Positions 32,295 to 42,099 of a DNA stretch of 64,000 nt are shown here, piece after piece. Each line of letters opens with the position of its first letter. Position 1 is the stretch's first letter. The notes under the pieces are model-generated. The model saw only the letters and a program-made list of their open reading frames with translations, ran no database searches and was not told the DNA's origin. The DNA is taken from positions 2,965,001 through 3,029,000 of the forward strand of contig JBBBDQ010001454.1 in assembly GCA_037127315.1 (NCBI GenBank), read 5' to 3'. This DNA comes from Ascarosepion bandense. Lineage: Eukaryota; Mollusca; Cephalopoda; Sepiida; Sepiidae. The translations under genes were made by a program, and so were the position numbers.

Positions 32295-32775
32295 TATATA
32301 TCTTTGTGTCTCTCGCTCTTACTCAATTCTTCTTTGAATAACTTTATAATGCTTTAAACAAGCATTCTTAGCTAAATTTAGAATTTGAAATTTGTAATTT
32401 CTAACATTAATTCATAATATTTTTTAAATTAATTTTTATTTTTATTTTAAGCTGAAATTAATAGTCAATTTTTAGTAATATTTCTATTTTAATGAAACAC
32501 TAACATTAATGCACCAATAATTTGTTTTTAGGGTATGTGTCATGTTTTTCAAATTGGCATTCACTTGTATTTTGATTGATCATTACAGACTACGTAATAA
32601 TGGACAATGTCTCCATTATTGAGTTGGTTTGGTTTGTTTTAAATCATTTAAAACTCTTTATCCAACAATGAGCACCATCGCTTGACAAGACACAAGAAGT
32701 GTTAAAACAGAATAGCTACGTTGTAGTAATGTTATAGCATACTTATATCATAAATTCTATAAATAAGTTGAAATT
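32295..32775. other. Unassigned AT-rich DNA
   Basis: No feature recognised. Confidence 0.5.
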
Positions 32776-32779
32776 TCTA

Positions 32780-33000
32780 ATGAGGAAAGAAAGCTCAAAA
32801 AATTTGACACACAAAAGACATATTGAAAGCAACAGAGACATGAGAAAGCAGCACATAACTGAGTTAACGAGCAAATGGTTGGCAGAACAAGGATTGAGAG
32901 ATTAAAAAGACAAGATTTACAAATTTAGGGCTACAAATGACAGGAAATAGTGGAGAGCTATAATAGCCCATGTCTTGTAAGAACATGGCACATAAAAAGA
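32780..33000 (+). pseudogene. RTE-type LINE 3' end fragment
   Basis: The plus strand has the decayed block LTSKWLAEQGLRD (family: L-x-K-W-L-x-x-Q-G-x-x-x) at 32865-32900, then LRATNDRK-like and WRAIIAHVL(V)-R-T-W-H-I at 32925-32997, followed by the usual GGCACATAAAAAG end. About 200 bp remain. Confidence 0.65.
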
Positions 33001-33004
33001 TAAG

Positions 33005-33530
33005 TACAAGTACTAATATACGACTACTTATATACATTATTAAACCAAAAATTATGAAAGGCGAAACTGTTCAGGTTGCAAACGTGCCCAGTTAAAACAA
33101 ATGCGACTTTTTTGCAAATTTTTTCTTTCTAATTTTAGCATGCCTGTTTCTTAAAGCACTTTAACCATCCCTATTGCAGACGACTGCTCAAGCACACTTA
33201 AGTTGGTTAAACACACGCAGAACACACCTCTAGTTCATACTGCAACTATTCTGAGCAGGCCTTAATTACAATTTTTGGGAGTGAATATCATCTGGCAGGG
33301 TCAAAAGTTCTAACAAACACAGTACGCAGAGACGCTCGGTCACAATAACTTGTGACTTCATGCTAGCACCACCATTGACGAATAGTTCCCTCTGCGCAAC
33401 TTCGCTCAGAAGGCTTGGATTAAATCGTCGTTGGTTTTCAGGCAGTTTTTAAAGATGTCGCACGCTGGAATCACCTCCTCACACTTATAACATCACGAAT
33501 TTGTCTTCCTGACAAATATACCATGCTGAC
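33005..33530. other. Unassigned DNA
   Basis: No feature recognised, although the G+C is slightly higher from 33230 to 33530 and this part could be the flank of the LTR-like repeat. Confidence 0.45.
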
Positions 33531-33534
33531 ATTC

Positions 33535-33803
33535 TGTTATGGTGCCCTATCTCTAGGAATAGACACTTCTTCCGTCCATAAATACTAACCTTCGTGACTT
33601 CCGGGGAGGCAGTCTTGAGGCAGTCTAGTGACAGTCGTAAGATAGTCGTGACGCAGCGTAACTATACAGTTCAGACGTACATTTTTCTTTACTGACTACT
33701 AACACTTATACTTTGTATATACATATGTTCTGGTATTCTAATACACTGGTTCAATCTACCTTTTTGTTTCCGTGCTTTTTTCCTGGCCCTAACAGGCCAA
33801 AAC
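33535..33803 (+). repeat. LTR-like repeat, plus orientation
   Basis: Starts TGTTATGGTGCCCTATCTCT and matches the minus-strand repeat at 26728-26982 over about 260 bp, including GACTTCCGGGGAGGCAG, GACGCAGCGTAACTATAC, ACTAACACTTATACTTTG and CTTTTTGTTTCCGTGC. It has a TATA-like CATAAATA near 33578. A TG start and CA-rich end suggest a solo LTR. Inner boundaries and target-site duplications were not clear (the flanking 5-mers do not match). Confidence 0.65.
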
Positions 33804-33954
33804 GCGTTTGAACCCAGATCTCGTAGTTTTAAACACACATAAACGCGTATATATGATCATGCGTACATCTATATATATAACAATAGATATGTCTGTCTGT
33901 CTGTGTTTGTGTGTCTCCATTCTAGCAAACCACACTGCTCCGAAACCCTTTGTT

Positions 33955-34255
33955 CGATTTCAATCAAAATTGAGACACTTGTTGATCATGACATGAACCT
34001 TTGATGTACACAAACATTTTTCGAATCACTGTACAGAGTTCGTCAAAAATTAACGGTAAACATAATTTCGGGTGTTTTTTTCGTACTTTTATGCATTTCT
34101 CTAAGACTCTTCTCTCAAACTCAACCAAAATCAAGTTACTGGTAGATCAAGCTCTGATGCCTTTAAATGCGAACACAAATTTAAATTGACACAAAGGGTA
34201 CGACAAAAATTAACTGAAATTGTTGCTTTTTGTGATCGTTTATTTCTCCGAAAGG
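33955..34255. repeat. Diverged tandem duplication, ~150-bp unit
   Basis: The two halves (about 33955-34107 and 34110-34255) share TTCAATCAAAATTGA / CTCAACCAAAATCAA, CTTGTTGATCA / CTGGTAGATCA, CCTTTGATG / CCTTTAAATG, GTACACAAACATTTTTC / CGAACACAAATTTAAAT, and GTTCGTCAAAAATTAACGG / GGTACGACAAAAATTAACTG in the same order. Both are non-coding. They could be part of an unidentified repeat family. Confidence 0.7.
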
Positions 34256-34860
34256 CTTAGCTGTATTCCAACAAGAATCGGGTCTTTTTTGTAGCTTCTA
34301 CCTTATTACATGCCTTAACAATTTCACGTTTTCTACAAGGTGCCAACCTCTCCGACGTTGCAGGGATAACACATTCACTTCTTCTGCGTCACAACGTCAT
34401 CGCATTACATTACAGACTCCCGTAACGCTCCTCACCGTTCTTTCAATTGTACATGCATCATTCCCGTTTATTGGCAAAATTGACCAAGCATGAATCCCGT
34501 TTTACAAATACAACAAAAACCACCTCTCAACTTACGGGTCCAGGCAACCTCATACTGAAGTTTTTGAATAATCATTTGACCTTACCATTTCATCATAAAC
34601 ACTAAAATCCCCAAGCAACGCTGGATTAGACAAAAAAATGAAAAGCGATCTCTAGTATTACGAAAAGTTCCGAAGATTTACGAAATGGATTAACAACTGA
34701 CATATTTTAAAGTATTTGTTTGAACATTATTTCTAATAGATACTCGTATTTAAGTAGATAATCTGGTTTTAATTAAGTAGAATATATATATGTAAATCAT
34801 TTTCACAACAGTAACAAGAAGTAAAATCTCTAAACATAGAAATGTCCCTCTCACAAATTT

Positions 34861-36300
34861 CTACCGACCCTAAGTTTGCGACCACCAAATTCTTTTCACA
34901 ATGTTTATAAACTTTCATTTTTAGGGGAATCAAATTCGCCGAGTTTGTATTTTTTGTTATTCTTATGCAGAAGTCAAGTAAAAAAGATTATTCTTTTCAA
35001 CTTTAAAGTAAACATTTACTCAGTTTGCTACTTGATTCCTCTTATTGTGATCAGGTTTTGCCGAAAATTCATATTTATTCAAATATTATAATTACGGTAT
35101 AATTTATTTTTGTAAACCATATTACTACGGTATAAATGGCAAGGAAGAAACAGATTAGCATTGAAAAAAAGAGCTCAGGTTGAAATTCTTTCGAAATAAG
35201 CATATTCTGAACGTGTTATTGCTAAAAATAAGCCTATAAAAAATGGCGTGCATTATTGTCTTCAACGACTTCGTGAAATTGAGTTAAATATTGACAGAAA
35301 AAGATATGGTATACCCAGAGTAACATCTATTGTAGAGGATAGGCACTTGATCATATCTAGCAAGAGGACAAGAAGAAAAACAATTAACAATTGAAATGAA
35401 TTCTACTCGGCAACATCCAGTATCTGTTACTACTGTTAAGAGACGACGTCATTCTGCTGGGCTTAAAGGCTGTGTAGCAGTTAAGAAACCACTATTAAAG
35501 AAGAAGAATAAGTTGAAACGACTACACTGGGCAGTACAGCACAAAGAATGGACTTTAGCTGGTTGGAAAAAAGTATTATGGACAGATGGATCACAATTTG
35601 AACACTTTGGAAGCAAACGAAGAGTGTTTGTCAGACGAACTTCTTTTGAACGAATGAGTGAAAATTACATTGTTCCAACTGTAAAGCATGAAGGTAGATC
35701 TTCTGGATACTTTGGCGGAGAGATAGCTGGAGACCTTATAGAGATCAAAGGCATAATGCAAAAAGAAAAATATCATTCAATACTGCAGAGGCATGCAATC
35801 CCTTCTGGTTGCCACATTATTAGACAATTTTTTCCCAACAGGATAACGCTCAAAATTATGCTAAAATTATCTTAAATCAAAGGAAAACAATGGAATTTTG
35901 AAAATTATGATTTGGCCCCCTCAGTCTCCGGATCTTTTTCAATTGGGCTAGTCTGGGATGAAATTGATCGTTTCGTTCGAAATGAACTTCCTAAAAATGA
36001 ACAAATGTTGTTTAAATGCTTGCAGGATGCTTGGAAATCAATTTCACCAACTTATTTTTATAAGTTATTAGAATGAATGGCAAAGATTTGCTCTGCAGTA
36101 ATAAAGGCTCGTGTTGGTTTCTTTGATGAAAAGAAAATATTAATTAACTTTATTTAAATCTGAAATTACTCAATGTTAATTTTGGTTTTAATTATTGTAC
36201 AATTGTGAGCAACAACGAAATATATCAATATTTATTCTTCTAAGACATAAAATTTGTTATTTCTTCTCTTAGAGAATAACTCTAAGCTTATGGTCGGTAG
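34861..36300 (+). mobile_element. Nearly complete Tc1-like transposon with terminal inverted repeats (inactivated)
   Basis: The left end CTACCGACCCTAAGTTTGCG (34861) and the right end, read inverted, CTACCGACCATAAGCTTAGA (36300 backwards) match in about 15 of the first 17 bases, giving a 1440-bp element. Inside, the plus strand encodes an N-terminal region (MARKKQISIEKRAQ at about 35136; then VTTVKRRRHSAGLKG) and one long frame at 35396-35875 with WKKVLWTDGSQFEHFGS (first catalytic Asp), RRTSFERMSENYIVPTVKHE, GIMQKEKYHSILQRHAIPSG. In the next frame comes FSQQDNAQNYAK (second Asp), then SPDL and LVWDEIDRFVRNELPKNEQ, CLQDAWKSISPTYFYKLLE, ICSAVIKARVGFFDEKK. The frameshift lies in a T-run near 35828. 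The third acid (Glu of S-P-D-L-N-P-I-E) reads Gly in the frame I used. An upstream stop splits the N-terminus. It is therefore dead, but much younger than other copies here. Confidence 0.85.
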
Positions 36301-36445
36301 TATATATATATATCAATGTTATAATTTATTAATAAATATTATTATTATAATAAATATTATTAATAAATATTATTATTATATATATATAGTATAGTAGTAT
36401 ATATATATCAATGTTATAATTTATTAATAAATATTATTATTATAT
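36298..36445. repeat. AT-rich tandem duplication at the Tc1 right border
   Basis: A unit starting GTAGTATATATATATATC, with AATGTTATAATTTATTAATA and AATATTATTATTATA, occurs at 36298 and again at about 36395. The first copy starts at the last bases of the Tc1 element. Confidence 0.8.
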
Positions 36446-36631
36446 ATATATATATATATATACACCAGCCTGAATATTTTTGAGAAATTTTTTTAGAAAC
36501 ATGAGTGTCATTAGGCGTTCTAGTATCTATTCGTGTCAAGAAAAGTAAAAAACAAGAGAAGGTTTTCTGTTTGAAAAACTACACTAGAACAGGAAAATAA
36601 ACTTTGTATTTACTCAATACAATGTGTGTGA

Positions 36632-36699
<68 letters not shown>
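36632..36699. repeat. (GATA)n microsatellite
   Basis: About 16 GATA units on the plus strand. Confidence 0.97.
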
Positions 36700-36700
<1 letters not shown>

Positions 36701-37005
36701 GGATTTCTAGCTTTAATCCGATCATATTTAATCCGAAGGATACATTTTTTTATTATGTGTTCTTCAACGCGGAAACTGGTCTATTAAACATTGTTTTAAA
36801 AAAGGAACGTTCTACTCAAATATAGATATCCATTGATTATATATATAATAAAATGTAACTTTAATGTATGCCATATTCATTGATAAAATTGCTAAATATA
36901 GTGCGAATATAAATATAATAGTGGACACCGAGGTTAGCGCCAAGCGGCGACAGTCTGTTTCAAGCAGTAAACAAACAGTCGGCTTTTTTGTTAAAAGGAC
37001 AGGAC
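36700..37005. other. Unassigned DNA with an AAGCGGCGACA motif
   Basis: AAGCGGCGACAGTCTGTTTC at about 36941 resembles GAGCGGCGACAATCTTTTTC at 63258; both lie beside simple repeats. This may be a small dispersed repeat. Confidence 0.4.
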
Positions 37006-37006
<1 letters not shown>

Positions 37007-37068
<62 letters not shown>

Positions 37069-37069
37069 T
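37007..37069. repeat. (GATA)n microsatellite
   Basis: About 15 GATA units on the plus strand. Confidence 0.97.
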
Positions 37070-37105
37070 TAATACTTTGTCAATGAAAATGATTACTGAA
37101 TTAAG

Positions 37106-37107
<2 letters not shown>

Positions 37108-37151
<44 letters not shown>
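37108..37151. repeat. (TA)n microsatellite
   Basis: About 22 TA repeats. Confidence 0.97.
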
Positions 37152-37154
<3 letters not shown>

Positions 37155-37251
37155 CACTCAAGGAAGAAAATTGCTAAATGAAGTTGATGTATAAATATAA
37201 AAGAAAGCCAGTACAGCTTATATGTATGACAGTTAACATATGTCCCTAGAC

Positions 37252-37305
<54 letters not shown>

Positions 37306-38412
37306 GTCCGGTCCTTTCAGAAATTTGCCAATAATGGTTTTCGAAAGATTCTTTAGAATTTTTATCTGTGAATTACCAACATTTTTTAAGGATAGCGAAA
37401 TGCTTTTCTGTTACCCCTTCTACTGCTTTGAATTTAGAGTAATGCTTCTCTGAGCCTGACCGACATTCCTAATTTGAGAGTTCTGCCTACCTTGTTATTT
37501 ACCTCATATCTGGGGAAAAAGAATATCATATCTTTTAGACACCATTCGTATGAGTGTGAATCCAACAAGTGTATATTTTCAAGATAATTTCTTTCTATAT
37601 CTCTGTACTTATTTCAGTAGTGAATATTAATCCTATGAGTCGATTATCCAGCAAAATTTCCAATGAAAATTCGACTACTTTGCCATAACTATTTGTGTGC
37701 ATGTAGACACCGGTATGTTGATTACTTCAAATATATTAACGCGATCAGTTAAGACATACGCGTCCGTAAGTAGCTACATTAGTCTGAATGTGAAATACAT
37801 ATGGCAGTCTTCATTCAGCTGAGTAAGCGGGTATTTAGTAGAAAACTTAATCATATGTTTTTGCCTGTATAGTATGTGACCTACCTCTTTGATTTTGATA
37901 TAGTATGTCGCCTACCAGGTTTGAATGTGTCCTATCTCAGCAAGAGTATATTTATCGATATAAGTATTCGGCAATTTATTGAAAGTAATTGTTTTCCTTA
38001 ACTATAACCTTGCCCTAACCATAGCCATAACCCTTATCAGACAGAATATTTTTTTATAATATGGGCCACATACTATAGCACTGACAGAATTTTGTAGGCC
38101 ACATTTAAAAGTTAGACCACATTTTATACCGACACCCATATTTCTTTATTCTTTTACGTCACTAAACATTTGCGCACATTTTCAAGCAAGAAAATAGTGA
38201 AAATAATTCTAATTCTTGAATTAACAATTTTTATTGGTTCAGTTAAGATATATTTGGATTCGGCAAGAATATTTTTTACGAAATTTTCACAAATACAAGG
38301 CCCAAACGTCACTCAAGGAAGATGCTGACTGAATTAAGTCGTTGCATAAATATAAACGAAGGGAGTTAGTAAAGTTTCAGATGATATGTATGACAGATAG
38401 TATTTGATCCTA
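37152..38412. repeat. Dispersed direct repeat pair (37152-37250 and 38312-38412) with unassigned DNA between
   Basis: Both copies contain CACTCAAGGAAGA, then GCATAAATATAAACGAAG / GTATAAATATAAAAGAAA, then AGCTTATATGTATGACAG / AGATGATATGTATGACAG, and end CCTAGAC. The second copy lies just beside a LINE fragment, so the repeat may be its 3' flank. Between them nothing else is recognised. Confidence 0.6.
37249..37308. repeat. (TA)n microsatellite inside a 60-bp perfect palindrome
   Basis: The array is bounded by GACATTAATATA on the left and TATATTAATGTC on the right, so the whole 60 bp is self-complementary. Confidence 0.95.
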
Positions 38413-38479
38413 GACTTGAAGAGATTAAAACTGGAAGCATCCTCTCGGGAGCCTTTTCCACGAATTAGAGGTTATCTTG

Positions 38480-38690
38480 AAAAAGTATTCTAAGTGCAGT
38501 TACTAATGGAATACGAAGGAGACGAAGATGATTTGACCCTTGATGTGTAGCATAGCCGATCCTAGCTGTGAATGTCTGAACTGGTAAATAATGCAGCTCG
38601 TCCGAACATCGGTCATGAAAATAGCGATAGAATAGCGATAAGCTTGCGACGTTTCGTCGATGGAAAAAAAGCTTTAGAATTGAAAAAGTA
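38480..38690 (-). pseudogene. Jockey/CR1-type LINE C-terminal fragment
   Basis: The minus strand reads FFHRRNVASLSLFYRYFHDR, CSDELHYLPVQTFTARIG, YATHQGSNHLRLLRIPLVTA. The R-R-N-V-A-S-L-S-L-F-Y-R-Y-F-H block is diagnostic of the same LINE superfamily as at 3.5-5.3 and 12.1-12.8 kb, but the following residues differ, so this is another subfamily. It is one open frame without stops over about 60 codons. Confidence 0.8.
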
Positions 38691-38699
38691 CATTTTATC

Positions 38700-40100
38700 G
38701 TCTTCAAGTCTGCTTAAAAGCTTTTAATCTCAATTAAGTCTGGAAAGTGAAGATTGTACAATTGAGATTAAAAGCTTCAGCCCCAAAATGGCATCAATAC
38801 TTCATTTTTGGATTGACTGTAAAGTTTAAGCAAATGACGACACAATCTATTACGTATACATTGGAATTTTGTTTTTATTTACTTAACAAATCTCTTTGAA
38901 AATATTCCTTACACTGTATCTAAATTATGTTATCTATTCAGTTTTATGCAAAATGTTTACGAAGATTCTCAATATGTATGAAAGCATTTGCCATGACAGG
39001 ATTCTAAGCCTATTAATCGACTGTCAGCTGGAAACGACCCACTAATCTTCACGATTCTTTAAAGCATTGCCGGGATATTTTTGTTGTTTTTTTTATTTTG
39101 TTTTGTTTTTTGTTTTTTCTTAACATTTTCATTTTAATTGTATGTTTATTATGGTTACATTTTTCGATTAACCACTCACGGTAATTATCACGTTAAATAT
39201 CATTGCTATACAACTAACGAATGCGATATAATGAACAGCAAAAACAGTGAAGTGAAATACGTATGACACAATCATAATGATGGGCTTGTGACTTTATGGG
39301 GACTACACCTAGGAATACGGAAAAGCCACTTTCATGGACATATATTTCTATAAAATCAATATAAAACAATATATATGATACAACTTTTATTATATTCATT
39401 ATATCTTTCTGGCACAAATAAATAATCCTCGAAATGTTCAAATAATATTTTTCTTGGGTCGTTATTATGTAATTATATGGCAGAAATAGTGTACCGGTCC
39501 CTGGCAAACTTGTTACGTCAATGATGGTTGGCATTAGAATGAATATGACATAATTTCCTCATGTTTAGTACAGATAGTCTCAAGATGACACTGAAATAGG
39601 ATATATCTAAAACAAAACTGGTGGGAGTGCAAGCCCTTCATCTAGATTAGAAAACTTTACTCGACTGACACTGGAACATTGAAAAAAATGCAGGCATGCC
39701 GCATCATTTTGAGATGAACTGTTTTAGATGACGCCTTGATCTCAGGCTGCTACAGCGGACCTAACAATCCACCGTTTACTGCAAAAACCCATTGATTCAT
39801 AGGATTCAGCGAGGAACCTTTTTTTATCATTGCAACCCGAGCCATGCGATAATGTTAGTAAGACGCAAGTGTTTACGAAGGGTGAAAATATCAGTAAAAC
39901 ATAATTGAGGAAAGGGAGCCATAAAAGAACAGGATTCAAAGAGACATATGAAAATTTTTCATTTACATTTTCGAAAATCATACTTAACAGGAAAGAAAAA
40001 AAGTAGAAATGAAATCAGCAAGTGCGAAATGCCATAGAAAAAAATGTTAGCATAAATCTCATGGCGACATCTAGCAATTTCAACAGTAAAATGATGAGAC
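38700..40100. other. Unassigned DNA with an inverted 15-bp pair near 38720-38775
   Basis: AAAGCTTTTAATCTCAATT at 38715 and CAATTGAGATTAAAAGCTT at 38759 form an inverted repeat with a ~25-nt loop. Two minus-strand frames (39214-39534, 39742-39981) show no domain. Nothing else is recognised. Confidence 0.5.
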
Positions 40101-40107
40101 GTAATTG

Positions 40108-41510
40108 TCAATCTAACACTACACTTAAATTCGTAAACACAAGGTAATTGGCCGATAAAAAGCAGATTTGTCTTTGAATTTTCTTAAAGATCTTTAGATA
40201 TACAGTTCTGCTATTTACAGAGTAGACGTGGTTGAAATAACTATTGCATGGGCGAATGGTAGACTTATAAATGTGCAAGACATACGGGCGAGAAAATTGT
40301 CTAGAATGACATAGTGTACCAACCATCCAAGAAGCAAACCTAGAAATTGATACCTTATGCAAGGCAATTGAAAAGTAACTTTCTGTTTTATGTATGATGG
40401 CCTCTCACAAGAGATCTATCATACACAAAATGGAGAGTTACTTTTAAATCACTCTGCAATCGTCAATGGTAAAACTTAGGCCGAGAAGGCGCAATGGGTA
40501 GCAGCTATGGAAGGAGAAAAAGATGCAGTTTTATTTTGGAGGCCTTAAAACTAAGAAGTCACTTAAAAGATTGAAGATCATTTCAGCTATAAATTTAACC
40601 TTATAGCACCTATGAAACATTATTAAAATAAATATATACCGAGTCAAGAACTGATTATATCGTTGATAAAAATTGGGAACAACATAGGTATTAAGATAGA
40701 TAACTTGGGGACACTCGAATTAAGAGCTAGAAGAATGATCAGTCAAGGCAACTTTAATTTCACGATTTGATAAGATTGTCTCTTACAAAATTTTGCTTCA
40801 GAAAGATCATAACCCTTCAACTTCTGAAGAATCCCGGCATACCAAATTCTGTCATACGTCTTCGAGATGTCTAAAGCAACAGCCTGAGCTACACCATTTT
40901 TGTTTAAAGCTTAACAGAGTTTTTAAGCAATAACCGTTCTCCTAGAGAAGCAAAAGCCTAATTGTCTGAATAAAATTCCTGTGAGGTGAGCTGCTTAAAC
41001 ATTTTGGTGTTCTAATCAACTTAAAATGTAATAAAAGACTAATGGGTTCGAAGGTTAAAACAGTTCACCAGAGTTCTTAAAACCAGGAACTACAGGAAAG
41101 AATTTTCATCTAGCTAGAAACAAGTATCGGCAATGCATTTATTGTAGAGATTAGAGAGCACAGGTTTCAGTTAAGGAGCACATTTGTGTATCCCTTCTCC
41201 AGTAATAGCATCGAGTTTACATACTTTGTGAGAATCAAGTTAAGAGATGATAATAGAAACCATGGATGGAATCATATGTATATCACATAATAGAGACTTA
41301 GTTCTTTATGAAAAGTAAGATAATACCTCAAATTAAGTGAAAAGAAGAGATATTGAGGATTTAGTCTTAATAAATCGTCGCCAGTAGTCAGTAAGAACCA
41401 ACCTTGTGAGAGGCTATACGATGTCGGATTCTGTCAGATTTAGCCACATTGAAGACACGCTTGCAATTATTAGGTGCACACGCAAGGAGGCTTCTGTTAC
41501 GATCAGAGCT
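40108..41510 (-). pseudogene. Jockey/CR1-type LINE RT, old degenerate copy
   Basis: Reading minus from 41510: NRSLLACAPNNCKRVFNVAK, SDRIRHRIASHKVGSY (pre-RT), then NKNGVAQAVALDISKTYDRI, WYAGILQKLKGYDLS (RT finger/palm, about 40790-40915), then KLSILIPMLFPI (palm; normally P-Q-G-S-I-L-x-P-x-L-F), and finally the C-terminal block YVLHIYKSTIRPC at about 40250-40290 with VYLKIFKKIQRQICFLSANY. The block order is intact over 1.4 kb, but frames change repeatedly and the Y-x-D-D box was not found. This is older than the 3.5-5.3 kb copy. Confidence 0.7.
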
Positions 41511-41739
41511 ATCACGTTGATATAGCTATAAATATTACCACTATGAACTATATAGGCTGAACAGTGAGATGTGAACCAAGCAGAAGATTGTGACTTTATC
41601 TAGTGTTTTTGAGAAACCACAAAAGCATCGATGCTGACTTTTGCACAAGACGAAATCTTAGTAGCACGATTTTCAATACGAATATTTAAAAGTATTCTCC
41701 AAGAGACGACGCGAAAAAAATCACGAAATGAATCGCAAT

Positions 41740-42080
41740 TAATTCAAAAATTATTCCATCAGTCCTCGTAATTTTGTAGAGGACTCGTTGATCTTCAGAA
41801 TACTGTATCGGACGTGCCAATCCTCATGGTGCTGCAGGGGATCAAAAGATCACCTGGCAGATAACCAATCGATATACAGTTTTCTAAAGAAGACTGATAC
41901 ACGAGATTCAGAAGGTGTCCAAAGGATTCACCAATGTTGCAAGGTTCCCATCAATTCCCAAGACGCTGTAAGAGATCCAGGAGCCTTCAGGATGCTATAG
42001 ATAACCTACCGATCTTCAGCCAGCTGTAGAAGACCAACAGGACTCAGCAAAGAACAACTGATTCTCAGGATTCAAGATGC
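41740..42080. repeat. Eroded minisatellite (GATGCTA/CTGTAGAA-type)
   Basis: Recurrent motifs include TTCAGGATGCTATAGATAACC at about 41981 and TTCAAGATGCTACAGATAACC at 42069, plus CTTCAGAATACTGTA, CCTCATGGTGCTGCAG and CTTCAGCCAGCTGTAGAAGACC. They suggest a decayed tandem array with a period of some tens of bases. Confidence 0.6.
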
Positions 42081-42099
42081 TACAGATAACCTACTGGCC

